Program-made: the position numbers and the translations under genes
The notes under the pieces: generated by a model
Databases searched by the model: none
Told to the model about the DNA's origin: nothing
What the model saw: only the letters and a program-made list of their open reading frames with translations
Shown: one piece after another, positions 1-8,811 of the stretch
Numbering within the stretch: the stretch's first letter is position 1
Layout: the number at the start of each line of letters is the position of its first letter
Origin: CAVVYW01 sp963752605
Lineage (GTDB): Bacteria; Actinomycetota; Thermoleophilia; Solirubrobacterales; 70-9
NCBI GenBank assembly: GCA_963752605.1
Contig: CAVVYW010000005.1
Coordinates: forward strand, 124,001-188,000
DNA: 64,000 bases
Direction: 5' to 3'

Positions 1-197
1 GCAACTTCGACGAGGTGCTGCGCGTGATCGACTCGCTGCAGCTGACCGCAGACCACAAGGTCTCGACGCCGGTCAACTGGAAACAGGGCGACGACGTGAT
101 CATCTCCGGGTCGGTCTCCGATGACGAGGCGAAGGAGCTGTTCGGCGAGTGGGAGTCGCCGAAGCCGTACATCAGGATCGTCCCGCAGCCGAAGTAA
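1..197 (+). CDS. Peroxiredoxin, C-terminal end (5' truncated)
   Basis: The reading frame is open from base 3 and stops at 195-197, so only about the last 64 residues of the gene are in the window. They match the C-terminal dimerisation region of AhpC/Prx6-type (1-Cys-like) peroxiredoxins: an N-F-D-E-V-L-R helix, then P-V-N-W-K-Q-G-D-D-V-I-I, and the terminal K-P-Y-I-R-I-V-P-Q-P. Such enzymes reduce peroxides in the cytosol. The peroxidatic cysteine lies upstream of the window, so catalytic completeness cannot be judged. The next gene follows on the same strand after 24 bases. Confidence 0.85.
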   Translation, partial: NFDEVLRVIDSLQLTADHKVSTPVNWKQGDDVIISGSVSDDEAKELFGEWESPKPYIRIVPQPK

Positions 198-221
198 GGG
201 ACCTGTAAGGGTCTCCGCCTG

Positions 222-1058
222 ATGGCGGAGCCATCCGATACCGGTCGTTTCGAGGGCGCCGGCGGCACCGAGATCCACTGGCAGTGCTGGCTGCCCGAGG
301 GGAAGCCCCGGGCGGTCGTCGTCATCGCTCACGGCGTCTCGGAGCACAGCGACCGCTACAGGCACGTCGCCGGCCGGCTGGTCAAGGAGGGCTATGCGGT
401 CTACGCGCTGGACCACCGGGGGCACGGCGACTCCGGCGGCCCGCGCGCCGTGGTGGACCGGCTCTCAAACGCGGTCGAGGACGTCGACACGCTCGTCGGG
501 GTCGCGCGCGAGGAGAGCCCCGGGATCCCGGTCGTCCTGCTCGGTCACAGCATGGGTGGGGCGATCGCCGTCGAGTACGCGATCGACCGGCAGGATCACA
601 TCGATGCGCTGGTGCTCTCGGCGCCTGCGACCGACCTCGACGCCGCCAGCGGCTTCGAGCTCGCGGCGGCGCGCGTCCTTTCGACCGTGCTCCCGAGGGC
701 CGGTGTCTTCCAGGTGGATGCGGACGGGGTCAGCCGGGACCCCGAGGTGGTGCGCCGCTACGTCGAGGATCCGCGCGTCTTCCACGGGAAGCTGCCGGCG
801 CGGACCGTGTCCGAGATAGCCGGCGCCGTCCGGACCATGCCGGAGCGGATCCCCAGGATCAAGTTGCCCCTGCTTGTGATGGGCGGCGGCGCGGACCCCA
901 TCGTGCCTCCGAGCGCCGGACGCATGGTCCACGAGCACGCCGGCTCACCCGACAAGAAGCTGATCTCCTACCCGGGCCTCTACCACGAGATCCTCAACGA
1001 GCCCGAGCAGAACGAGGTCATGGACGACCTGGTCGCCTGGCTCGACCAGCACCTGTAG
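222..1058 (+). CDS. Alpha/beta hydrolase, monoacylglycerol lipase-like
   Basis: This 278-residue protein has no signal peptide. It shows the serine hydrolase triad of the lysophospholipase/monoacylglycerol lipase (Hydrolase_4) family: nucleophile elbow G-H-S-M-G-G with Ser110, an acid in G-G-G-A-D-P at Asp225, and His255 in L-Y-H-E. The oxyanion region A-H-G-V-S-E-H-S-D-R-Y begins near residue 36, and D-H-R-G-H-G-D-S-G-G at 64-73 is also typical. The likely reaction is hydrolysis of acylglycerol or lysophospholipid esters in the cytosol. The substrate is inferred from family only. It converges on the reductase gene ending at 1065. Confidence 0.88.
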   Translation: MAEPSDTGRFEGAGGTEIHWQCWLPEGKPRAVVVIAHGVSEHSDRYRHVAGRLVKEGYAVYALDHRGHGDSGGPRAVVDRLSNAVEDVDTLVGVAREESPGIPVVLLGHSMGGAIAVEYAIDRQDHIDALVLSAPATDLDAASGFELAAARVLSTVLPRAGVFQVDADGVSRDPEVVRRYVEDPRVFHGKLPARTVSEIAGAVRTMPERIPRIKLPLLVMGGGADPIVPPSAGRMVHEHAGSPDKKLISYPGLYHEILNEPEQNEVMDDLVAWLDQHL

Positions 1059-1064
1059 CGCGGG

Positions 1065-1709
1065 CTACTTCACGACGCGGTACTTGAGGTGGGTGACGCC
1101 GGGCGCCTCGATCGCCTCCAGCTGCTCCAGCGCGAGTTCGGTCCCGACACCGTCCAAGGGGCGCTCTCCGTCGCCCAGCAGCCGGGGGGCGACACTGAGT
1201 AGGAACTCGTCCACCAGCCCCGCGGCCAGAGCCTGCTGAATCGTGTTCGCACCGCCCGCGATCAGGACGTCCTCGTCCCCGGCCGCCGCTCGAGCCTGCT
1301 CGAAGGCCGACTCGATGCCGTCCGTGACGAAGTGGAAGGTGGTGTCACCCTCCATCTCCACCGGCTCGCGGGCGTGATGGGTGAGCACGAAGACCGGCGT
1401 GTGGTACGGAGGGTTGTCTCCCCACCAACCCCTCCAGGACCCGTCGCCCCAGTCGCCGCCGCCGATCGGACCGAACATGTTCCGGCCCATGACGATCGCG
1501 CCATAGCCTGACTCCAGCTGCTCGACGACCGGGGTGCTGGCGTTCACTTCGCCGCCCTCATCGCCGTGCGCCTTGCGCCAGGCCTCGAGGCCGAACATCC
1601 ATTCGTGCAGCTCCTCTCCACCCGTCCCGAGGGGCTCCTCCTCACGCTGGTCCGGGCCGGCGGAGTAGCCGTCCAGGGAGATCGTTTGCTGGAATCTGAT
1701 CTTGCTCAT
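1065..1709 (-). CDS. Dihydrofolate reductase family protein (RibD C-terminal-like)
   Basis: This 214-residue protein starts with the strand and loop F-Q-Q-T-I-S-L-D-G-Y that is typical of the RibD C-terminal/DHFR-like reductase fold. It has V-M-G-R-N-M-F at 73-79 and a later nucleotide-binding I-A-G-G-A-N segment. Family members are NAD(P)H-dependent reductases, and the annotated relatives act on pteridines or flavin precursors; the substrate here is unknown. A strong Shine-Dalgarno AGGAGG precedes the ATG at 1709. A second, distant member of the same family lies at 57471-58007. No operon partner is evident. Confidence 0.82.
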   Translation of the reverse strand: MSKIRFQQTISLDGYSAGPDQREEEPLGTGGEELHEWMFGLEAWRKAHGDEGGEVNASTPVVEQLESGYGAIVMGRNMFGPIGGGDWGDGSWRGWWGDNPPYHTPVFVLTHHAREPVEMEGDTTFHFVTDGIESAFEQARAAAGDEDVLIAGGANTIQQALAAGLVDEFLLSVAPRLLGDGERPLDGVGTELALEQLEAIEAPGVTHLKYRVVK

Positions 1710-1758
1710 TGGGCCTCCTCTTCGCGTTCATTGATTAGACCGGCGATGCCGCGGGAAG

Positions 1759-2313
1759 TCATCGGCCCGTCTCCAGGCGCTCGAGCAGGTCGCCGAGGAT
1801 GCGCGCCGTCGCGCCCCAGATCAGGGAGTCGCCGACGGCGTAGGTGTCCGTCTTGATCGGGATGCCGCGAGGCATCAGCCGCCGCTTGCCGTAGCCGGCC
1901 ACCAGGTCGTCGAGGGAGGCGACCAGGACGCTCTCTACCTCCGCCGGGTTGGGCTCGAACCGCAGGCCCTGCTCGATCAGCCCGACGAACGGGTGGACCT
2001 TGTAGCTGGTGACGAAGGTGCCGACGGGAGGGAGGGCGCCGGCGACCTCGACTCGGTCCCGGGACAGGCCGATCTCCTCCTCGGCCTCCCGGAGCGCCGT
2101 CTCGAGCAGGCTCTCGCCGGGGTCCCGGCGACCGCCCGGGAACGAGACCTCGCCGGCGTGACGCCGCAGGTCGCCGCGACGCTCGGTGAAGACGAGGCCG
2201 GGGTTCTCGGGCCAGCCGTGCATCGGGATCAGGACGGCGGCGTCGGTGCGGCCGTGGGCGTCGAGCTCGGTCGCCTCCTCGGGATCGAGCAGAAGGTCGC
2301 GGATCTCCGTCAG
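1759..2313 (-). CDS. Nudix hydrolase, probable CoA pyrophosphatase (NudL-like)
   Basis: About 184 residues are readable. The Nudix box G-x5-E-x7-R-E-x2-E-E-x-G-L occupies residues 61-83. Just before it lies the L-R-R-H-x-G-E-V-S-F-P-G-G sequence of the CoA-pyrophosphatase subgroup (UPF0035/NUDT7-like). The likely role is hydrolysis of CoA or acyl-CoA to phosphopantetheine and 3',5'-ADP. The start is uncertain. No ATG, GTG or TTG lies in frame before the domain; the best position is a CTG at 2311-2313 overlapping the stop of the SDR gene, which suggests translational coupling or an indel. It is the last gene of the minus-strand run that begins at 4101. Confidence 0.78.
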   Translation of the reverse strand: MTEIRDLLLDPEEATELDAHGRTDAAVLIPMHGWPENPGLVFTERRGDLRRHAGEVSFPGGRRDPGESLLETALREAEEEIGLSRDRVEVAGALPPVGTFVTSYKVHPFVGLIEQGLRFEPNPAEVESVLVASLDDLVAGYGKRRLMPRGIPIKTDTYAVGDSLIWGATARILGDLLERLETGR

Positions 2314-3122
2314 ATGATCACCTGGACGGTGCCGCCGTCCACGCTCCAGGCCGCGCCGGCGACGTATGAAGCGTGCTCGGAGCAGAGGAAGACGATCGCC
2401 GCCGCGATCTCGTCCACCTCGGCGAGGCGGCCGATCGGGCGCTTCGAGCCGGCCGCGTCCAGCGCCTCTTCGCGGGTGTCGTGGCCGGCGAGCTCCTTCG
2501 ACTGGTCGAGGAGGCCGCCATCCTCCATCCAGAGCTCCGACTTGACCGGGCCCGGGCAGATCGCGTTGATCAGGACGCCGTCGGAAGCGAAGCGGTCCGC
2601 ATAGAGCCGGGAGAGGGACAGCTCGGCCGCCTTGGCCACCGAGTACTCGGACATGTTGGCCGAGGGCCGCTTGCCGGCGGTACTGGAGACGTTCACGATC
2701 CGGCCCCAGCCGCGCTCCCGCATCCGCGGCGCGGCCGCCCGCATCAGGCGCATCGGCGCCATCACGTTCAGCTCCCATGCCTCGTACCAGTCCTCGTCGG
2801 GCACGGCGTCGAGGTCTCGCCACCTCGCGGTGCCTGCGTTGTTGACCAGGACGTCGAGGCCGCCGTAGCGCTCGCTCGCCTCGCTGACGATCCGCTCGGC
2901 CGCCTCGGGCTCGCTCACGTCGCATGCGAGGGACTCCGCCTGGCCGCCCTTGTCCTGGCCGGCGGCGGCGCAATCGTTGGCCGCCTCCAGCAGCTGTTCC
3001 TCGTTGCGCGCGACGAGCAGCGTGCTCGCTCCCTCCTCGCAGAGCATGCGGGCGGTAGCCCGGCCGATGCCGCGGCTCGCCCCGGTGACGATGCACGCGC
3101 GGTCCCTGAGGCCGAGGTCCAT
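2310..3122 (-). CDS. Short-chain dehydrogenase/reductase (SDR)
   Basis: This is a 270-residue classical SDR. The Rossmann motif T-G-A-S-R-G-I-G is at 13-20, N-N-A-G at 94-97, the catalytic Ser at 146/147, and Tyr160-x3-Lys164. A P-G-P-V-x-S/T-type loop follows. It is an NAD(P)-dependent oxidoreductase on an alcohol or ketone; the C-terminal segment resembles 3-oxoacyl-ACP reductase-like SDRs but the substrate cannot be read from the sequence. It starts 6 bases after the OsmC gene and ends inside the Nudix start, so it is very probably co-transcribed with both. Confidence 0.88.
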   Translation of the reverse strand: MDLGLRDRACIVTGASRGIGRATARMLCEEGASTLLVARNEEQLLEAANDCAAAGQDKGGQAESLACDVSEPEAAERIVSEASERYGGLDVLVNNAGTARWRDLDAVPDEDWYEAWELNVMAPMRLMRAAAPRMRERGWGRIVNVSSTAGKRPSANMSEYSVAKAAELSLSRLYADRFASDGVLINAICPGPVKSELWMEDGGLLDQSKELAGHDTREEALDAAGSKRPIGRLAEVDEIAAAIVFLCSEHASYVAGAAWSVDGGTVQVII

Positions 3123-3128
3123 GGGGCC

Positions 3129-3533
3129 TCAGGCCTCGATCGTCTCGAGGCTGTCCTCGATCTCGACGTCCTGTGCCCTGAGCGTCTTGTGGACGGGGCA
3201 CTTGCCCGCGATCACCACGATGCGCTCGCGCTGCTCGTCGGTGAGCTCGGCCGGGATTGCGATCCTCAGCTCGAATCTGGGGGAGCCGGTCGGGGTGGGC
3301 TCGCCGAAGTCAACCGCGACCTCGACCTGGCCCAGGTCCCAGCCCTTGCGGTCGGCGTACATCTCGATGGTGATCGCGGTGCAGGAGGCGAGGGATGCCG
3401 CCAGGAGCTCGGTCGGCCGCGGCCCCGCGTTGGTCCCACCGTGGTCCTCGGGCTCGTCCACCGTCAGGCGGTGGTCGCGAATCTCGATCTCGTGCTCGAA
3501 GCCCTTGACCCGCCGGGCGACGGCGCTACGCAT
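3129..3533 (-). CDS. OsmC family peroxide-reductase-like protein
   Basis: This protein has 134 residues when started at ATG 3533. That start overlaps the last 8 bases of the upstream adenosyltransferase gene and removes an unlikely Arg/Ser-rich extension. The two redox cysteines of the OsmC/Ohr family are present: Cys51 in L-A-S-C-T-A and Cys112 in A-G-K-C-P-V-H-K. The short K-G-F-E-H-E-I-E-I-R-D-H and G-P-x-P-T-E-L-L segments fit the YhfA/OsmC branch. The likely role is thiol-dependent reduction of organic hydroperoxides in the cytosol. It is co-transcribed with the cobalamin and SDR genes. Confidence 0.85.
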   Translation of the reverse strand: MRSAVARRVKGFEHEIEIRDHRLTVDEPEDHGGTNAGPRPTELLAASLASCTAITIEMYADRKGWDLGQVEVAVDFGEPTPTGSPRFELRIAIPAELTDEQRERIVVIAGKCPVHKTLRAQDVEIEDSLETIEA

Positions 3534-4101
3534 CCTTCGACTTCCTCCTGCCCTCGAAGAGCTCCGGATCGTCAACGTCGGTGGCGCGGGACATGGCGTA
3601 GACGAGGTCGGAGGCCCGGTTGACGAAGCGAAGGACGGCGTCGGAGGCGAGCTCCTCCGAGTCGCGGAGCGCGACGATGCGGCGCTCGGCGCGACGGAGC
3701 ACGGCGCGCGCGAGGTCCAGGGCGGCCGAGAGTTGGGTGCCTCCCGGGATCACGAACTGCGGCGGCAGGTCCACCTCCGCCATGTAACGGTCGATCGCCT
3801 CCTCAGCCCACTCGACGATCTCGTCGCTGATCTGGCTCACGCCCTCCTCGAGCCGCTCCGAGGCTTCCGGGGCGGTCGCGAGCTCGGCGCCGGCCACGAA
3901 GAGGTCCTCCTGAAGCTGGAGCAGGTCCTTGGCGAGGTCGCCGTGCTCGGAACCGCACAGGGAGCGCGCCACGCCGAGCGCGGAGTTGGCCTCGTCCACC
4001 GCGCCGTAGGCCTCGGTGCGCGGGTCGTTCTTGGCGACGCGCCCCCCGTACCAGAGCGAGGTGCTGCCGTCGTCCCCCTTGCGGGTGTAGATCTTGGCCA
4101 C
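3526..4101 (-). CDS. ATP:cob(I)alamin adenosyltransferase, PduO type
   Basis: This 191-residue protein begins M-A-K-I-Y-T-R-K-G-D-D-G, the ATP-binding T-R-x-G-D-x-G motif of PduO/MMAB-type adenosyltransferases. It has the conserved E-A-Y-G-A-V-D-E-A-N helix (30-39) and the L-R-R-A-E-R-R basic motif (135-141). It transfers the 5'-deoxyadenosyl group of ATP to cob(I)alamin to make coenzyme B12, and the family works as a trimer. The start is GTG at 4101. A TAGGAT -10 box ends only 6 bases upstream, so the mRNA is probably leaderless. It heads the run that continues with OsmC, SDR and Nudix. Confidence 0.92.
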   Translation of the reverse strand: MAKIYTRKGDDGSTSLWYGGRVAKNDPRTEAYGAVDEANSALGVARSLCGSEHGDLAKDLLQLQEDLFVAGAELATAPEASERLEEGVSQISDEIVEWAEEAIDRYMAEVDLPPQFVIPGGTQLSAALDLARAVLRRAERRIVALRDSEELASDAVLRFVNRASDLVYAMSRATDVDDPELFEGRRKSKDA

Positions 4102-4107
4102 GACCGC

Positions 4108-4113
4108 ATCCTA
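4108..4113 (-). promoter_or_regulatory. -10 box TAGGAT for the adenosyltransferase gene
   Basis: On the minus strand TAGGAT is followed by exactly 6 bases and then the GTG at 4101. This geometry puts the transcription start on or next to the start codon (leaderless mRNA). No convincing -35 is visible. Confidence 0.5.
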
Positions 4114-4134
4114 CGGCGGCGCTCCGGGCGGCTG

Positions 4135-5381
4135 CTACTCGAGGGGGTTGAACACGATCCCGGTGAGCAGCTTTGGGAAGAAGTAGGTGGACTTGGGCGG
4201 CATCGTCTCTCCGGCGGCTGCGGCTGCGCGGACCTGCTGGACCGGGGTGGCGCGGAGGAAGAAGGCCGCGTCGTACTCGCTCGCCCTCAGCTTGGAGACG
4301 GCATCCTCCGCGTTGGGGGTGTACCCGAGCTGCTTCTTCGCGGCGATCTCCTCGTCGCTCAGGCCGACGGCTCGCTTCAGGAAGAGGGCCTCGAGGATCG
4401 CGGAGTCGAGCTCGCGGTAGGCCTGCGATCCCTTGAGCCCGATCTCGTCGAGGGCGCCGGGCCTCGGGCGCAGCCGCCAGGGCTTCAGGTGGTGGGAATC
4501 CATGTAGCCGAAGCTGCCCGGGGGGTCGTCGGGCCCCGGGACCAGTTCGTCCTCCGGCACCTCCTCCAGCTCGTAGTGCTCCTTGGCAACCTCGCGGATC
4601 CGCTCCTGCTGTTCTGAGGTCAGATCCTTGAGCAGGCGGTGGGTGGCGAAGACGGTGAGGCCGGGGTCCTCAAGGGAGACCAGCGCCATCAGGACGTGGT
4701 CGGCGCCCTTCCCCTCGCCGACCTCCCGCTGGTAGGCGAGGGCGGTCTCGTAGCGGTGGTGTCCGTCGGCGATCAGCAGCTCGGCGGGTTCAAGCTCCCG
4801 GGCGACGGCCTCGTGGACGGCGGGATCCGCGACCCGCCAGACGCGATGGGTGGTGCCCTCGTCGTCTGTGACCTCGCCCCAGGGCTCATGCCAGCGCCGG
4901 GCCGATGTGCTGCCACGCGTCGCCGGGATGGAGGGAGAAGATGGGGGAGAGGTTGTGGCGGGTGGCGCGGGTGAGGCGGAGGCGATCCTCCTTGGGGCCC
5001 GGCTGTGTTCGCTCATGGGGCCGGACGCCCTCGCCGTAGGGAGCGAGGCCGATGCGGGCGAGGAAGCCGCGGCGGGTGTGGCTTTGCCCATCGGGCGCGG
5101 CGTAGTCCTGCTCGAGCGCCCAGATCGCGGGCGCGTCGTCTCGGGTCAGGGCCCCCTCCTCGGTCCAGGCCTCCAGCAGCTTCGCCGCGTGCTCGTAGGG
5201 GTCGCCGCCCGCCGGGGTCCCGCGGCAGGTCGAGCTCCACGACGTTGTACGGGGAGCGCGCCGCCAGCTCGGCCCGCTGCGCGTCGTCGATCACGTCGTA
5301 GGGGGGTGCGACCACGTTGGCCAGCGACCCGACCTTGGCGAGGTCATAGTTCAGTGCATTCAGCGGGAGGACCTCTGCCAC
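4135..5381 (-). pseudogene. DUF1015 family gene with two frame breaks
   Basis: Three reading frames must be joined to recover a protein of about 414 residues of the DUF1015 family. The N-terminus from GTG 5381 reads P-L-N-A-L-N-Y-D with V-A-P-P-Y-D-V-I. The middle frame (about 5205 to 4895) carries G-D-P-Y-E-H-A and later R-P-H-E-R-T. The C-terminal frame carries L-I-A-D-G-H-H-R-Y-E-T-A, the most conserved family motif, and ends at 4135. The breaks lie near 5205-5212 in a GGC/GGG-rich stretch and near 4893-4900. DUF1015 has no settled biochemical role. Both flanks remain clean, so a sequence indel is as likely as decay. TAGGGT lies 9 bases before the GTG start. Confidence 0.8.
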
Positions 5382-5467
5382 GAACGCGAAACCCTATTCG
5401 ACGTGCCCTCCCGACTCGGGGGCTCAGTTCAGTTTCAGGGCTAGACTCCGCTTGCTATTGCGGTTTT

Positions 5468-5541
5468 CGGGGCGTGGCGCAGCCTGGTAGCGCGCAGCCT
5501 TTGGGTCGGCGAGGTCCCCGGTTCGAATCCGGGCGCCCCGA
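5468..5541 (+). tRNA. tRNA-Pro (anticodon TGG)
   Basis: The acceptor stem 5468-5474 pairs perfectly with 5534-5540 and base 5541 is the discriminator A. The D stem (GCGC with GCGC) and T stem (CCCGG with CCGGG around TTCGAAT) are also perfect. The anticodon loop TTTGGGT at 5500-5506 gives anticodon TGG for proline. CCA is not encoded. The anticodon stem is odd: 5495-5499 (CAGCC) against 5507-5511 (CGGCG) gives only two of five pairs. The identity is clear, but the anticodon arm deserves checking. Confidence 0.85.
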
Positions 5542-5603
5542 CTTCTAATGACTAGGTACGGCGGTTCGGAAACCCGTCGAAGGATCGACTGGCGGCGACT
5601 CCG

Positions 5604-6317
5604 CTAGGCCGCCGGCCCCAGCGTCCGCGCGGTCTCGGACTTCGGCACCTCGCGCTGCTCCGGGTTCGTACCGAGCACGCGGTCGCTGAGGTTGTTGGTG
5701 ACCCCGTGCCAGAAGTGCTCGTTCTTGAAGTGATGCAGCCGGTGGTTGCGGTGGATCGCCTTGTAGATCGGGGATCTGGGCCGGTAGGCGGTGTGGATCA
5801 GGAAGTGGGTCCACTCGTACATGAAGACCAGGACCCAGCCGGTGAGGACGCCGGTGAGGAAGACCCCCAGCGCAAGCGGCCCGGCGATCAGGCTGACGAT
5901 TCCACCGACCGCGCCCACCACCAGCGGCACCGCGAACAGCAGCAGGAACGACGCCTGCCACCAGTAGAGCAGGATCATGTCGAGGTCGTTCGGCTCGCGG
6001 TGATGCGCCCGGTGCGCGCGCGCCGCGATCGTGTCCACCTCGCGCTGCCCGACCCGCACCGGCCTCATGTGGAGCAGGTAGACGTGGATCGCCCACTCGC
6101 CGAACGGATAGATCACGAGCATCGCCGAGACCGCGACGGCGTCCTCCCAGCCGAAGTCCCCGATCGCGAGCCTCACCGCGGCCAGGACCACCACAAAGCC
6201 GCCGATCACCCACGGCGACGAGCGGCGCAGGAACTGCCGGGCCGCCCCAGGCAGCGTCGTCACCTCCCGGCCCCATCGGGCCCTCGCCCGGTCTCCGCTG
6301 ATCGAGGGTGCCGACAT
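5604..6317 (-). CDS. Fatty acid hydroxylase / sterol desaturase superfamily membrane enzyme
   Basis: This 237-residue membrane protein carries the eight-plus histidines of the di-iron fatty acid hydroxylase superfamily: H78-x4-H83, H102-x2-H105-H106, H171-x3-H175, H189-x2-H192-x2-H195-H196, then H201 and H204. Hydrophobic segments lie at about 37-52, 62-80, 118-137 and 140-170. Enzymes of this family hydroxylate or desaturate lipids or carotenoids (beta-carotene hydroxylase is a close relative); the substrate here is not defined. ATG 6317 is preferred over upstream ATGs because TAGGCT ends 8 bases before it. It is divergent from the beta-helix protein gene. Confidence 0.85.
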   Translation of the reverse strand: MSAPSISGDRARARWGREVTTLPGAARQFLRRSSPWVIGGFVVVLAAVRLAIGDFGWEDAVAVSAMLVIYPFGEWAIHVYLLHMRPVRVGQREVDTIAARAHRAHHREPNDLDMILLYWWQASFLLLFAVPLVVGAVGGIVSLIAGPLALGVFLTGVLTGWVLVFMYEWTHFLIHTAYRPRSPIYKAIHRNHRLHHFKNEHFWHGVTNNLSDRVLGTNPEQREVPKSETARTLGPAA

Positions 6318-6325
6318 CCCGGCGG

Positions 6326-6331
6326 AGCCTA
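6326..6331 (-). promoter_or_regulatory. -10 box TAGGCT for the fatty acid hydroxylase gene
   Basis: TAGGCT on the minus strand ends 8 bases before the ATG at 6317, so transcription would start at or within 1-2 bases of the start codon. It helps choose this start over the ATG at 6371. Confidence 0.4.
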
Positions 6332-6406
6332 CTCCGGGCGGCGACCGCCGATCAGGCGGGAACTGCGACATCCACGCACGGCGTGTGCTTTCATCGCGCC
6401 CGAATC

Positions 6407-8786
6407 GTGTTGCAGGGGCAGAACGAGAAAAGACGCGTGGGGAGTCGCCACGTCGCTGCGGCCATCGGGGCGATCGTCGGAGGCGCCACCATCGCGCTCG
6501 TTCCCGGTCTCGCGTCGGCCCACGTCGAGCGCGCGTCCTACGCGCCGAACCCCGATGCCCAACTTGTCGACGGGCAGCCAACCGGCGGACAGGTGCCGAC
6601 GACCCGCAACCTCTTCAACGCGCTGGACGCGGCCGCGGTTGGGGAGACGCGCGTCGTCTGCATGCCCGAGCCCAGCTCCACGCCGTCCACGGGTGGCCCG
6701 GCGGCGCCGACCGGTGCTTCCCCCAAGACGACCACGAAGTCGAAGAAGAAGAAGAAGCGAAAGAAGAAGCGAAAGAAGAAGAGGAAGAAGAAGCGGAAGG
6801 GGGGCACGGGCACAGGTACGGCCCCGCCCCCGCCGTCGCCGACCGGGGCTCAGACGCAAGCCCTCCAGAACCACCCCTCGATGCAGGTCCTCGACCAGTC
6901 GATCGCCCAGGCCCGCACGAACGGCATCGTGGTCCGTCCCTCCGAGGGCCCGGTCTTCGAGAGGGTGAACGGGGACACGGTCGGCCCTGGCGCCGCATGG
7001 AACGCCTACCTCGATGCCCTCCGCGCGTTCAACCTCGAGCTCCTCGCCCAGTGCAACTACAACTCGATCCAAGATGCGGTCAACGACTCGGGCAACAACG
7101 ACCGGGTGGTGGTGCTGCCCGGCACCTACACCGAGCCGGAGTCCCGCGCCGTCCCGGACTACAAGAGCCAGAGCGCCCCCGAATGGCAGAACAACCCGTG
7201 CAAGGACCTGGTCGAAGAGAACGACACCGGCAGCACGGGCGCCCTCTCCTACCGCTACCAGTTCCGCTGCCCCAACCACCAGAACCTGATCGCAGTGATG
7301 GGCCGCGCGCCCGACAAGGACGCGACCAATGGCGACGCGAATGGCGAGGAGGTGCCGCCCTTCCCCGCGGCCAGTGACCCACGCCGGGACGGCATCCCCG
7401 ACGCCGATGGACTTCCCGACGGCGGCGGGAACTGCATCCGCTGCAACCTGCAGCTCGAGGGCTCCGGCATCAGCCCCGACGACGTGGTGGTCGACTCCGG
7501 CCGCGTCGAGTCCGGCAACGGCGCGCCGATGGAGTCAGACAAGGACGTCGGCATCCGCATCGACCGCGCCGACGGCTTCGTGCTGCGCAACATGACCGTC
7601 CGGCACTCTGAGGAGCACGACATCTACTCCCCGGAAACCGACGGGCTGCGGCTGGAGCGCTTCAAGACCTACTTCAACGGCCACTACGGCGTCCTCACCT
7701 TCGTGGCCGACAACCACCTGATCCAGGACTGCGACGCGGCCGGCAGCGGTGACGCCGCGATCTATCCGGGTTCATCGGCCGAGAAGGGCGAGCAGAGAAA
7801 TGACCATCCGCCGAATCCCCAGTTTGACGCGGATGATCCTGCTGTGAACCACACAACGAACGACCCGTCTGATCCAGACGCTTACAGCACCGAGATCCGC
7901 CGCTGCGACATGCGCCACAGCAACACCGGCTACTCCGGAACCGCGGGGAACTCGGTCTGGATTCACCACAACGACTTCTACGACAACGCGATGGGCCTCG
8001 TCACGGACGTCTTCACGGCCTCGGGGCATCCCGGGCTTCCCGCAGGACTCCGACCTGATCGAGGACAACGAGTTCTACTCGAACAACTTCAGCCTTTACG
8101 TCGAGGACGAGAACGGCAACCTCAACGTCTGCGACAGCGCCAACGGCGAGGACCCCGGACCCCACGGCCCGAACCAGGGCTGCACCGACGTCATCCCCAG
8201 GATCCCGGCGCCGGTTGGCACCGCGATGTTCCTGCCGGGAGTCAACAACAACACGATCCGCAACAACCACATGTGGGACAACTGGCGCCGCGGCACGATG
8301 CTGTTCGCCGTCCCCGACAGCTTCGTCTGCGGGAACGTCAACCCGCTCGCCGGCGGAAACATGCAGTACGGCTGCGACGAGACCGAGTTCAATACCTCCC
8401 ACCGCAACGAGCACCACGGCAACACGATGGGTCGCAGCGCGGACCACGCGCCCGATCCCACCTGGCCCTCCGGCCAGGACGAGGAGGACCCGAACGGGCT
8501 CGACTTCTGGTGGGACCAGGGCGGCACGCCTGGGGCCGCCAACCACAAGAACTGCTGGTACGACAACACGGGCCCGGAGGGTGACGAGGCGAGCATCACC
8601 TCGCTCCCGGACGCGCCACTGCTCCCCGGTGAGAGCGGGTCGCTTCAAAGCTGCGCGACCAGCATGGGCGCCGGCAGCACCTTCGGCCAGTTCGGGGAGC
8701 TGCTCAACTGTCTCGGCGATTACGAGTTCGACACCGACACCTGCGACTGGTTCGTCACCCCGCCCGAGCCGCAGCCGACGCCCTAG
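6407..8786 (+). CDS. Exported right-handed beta-helix repeat protein, frameshifted
   Basis: The N-terminus has a basic stretch and a hydrophobic core ending A-S-A, which is a signal peptide; it works from GTG 6407 or GTG 6437. A Pro/Thr-rich linker with a (KKKR)n tract follows, then a parallel beta-helix region with right-handed-repeat features such as N-N-T-I-R-N-N, H-H-N-D-F-Y-D-N and S-N-T-G-Y-S-G, and paired cysteines. It resembles exported pectate-lyase-like or Beta_helix domain proteins. The frame changes by one base near 8022-8034: H-P-G continues as F-P-Q-D-S-D-L-I-E-D-N in the next frame, as if one G of a GGG run were extra. The second frame then runs cleanly to 8786. The total is about 790 residues. 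The function (polysaccharide lyase or surface protein) is unproven. Confidence 0.75.
6741..6803 (+). repeat. (KKKR)n coding repeat, AAG/CGA-rich
   Basis: Imperfect 12-base units of the type CGAAAGAAGAAG repeat about four times and encode a Lys/Arg tract of roughly 20 residues. It stands out as an almost pure-purine stretch in GC-rich surroundings. It lies between the signal-peptide region and the beta-helix, inside a Pro/Thr/Gly-rich linker. Confidence 0.8.
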
Positions 8787-8811
8787 CGGCGCGCCTCGCC
8801 GAGCTCAGCTG

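Noticed and set aside
6741..6803. The AAG-rich repeats as a CRISPR-like or regulatory array
   Set aside because: Units are 12 bases, in frame and without spacers; they encode a Lys/Arg tract. No CRISPR array or cas gene is seen in the window.
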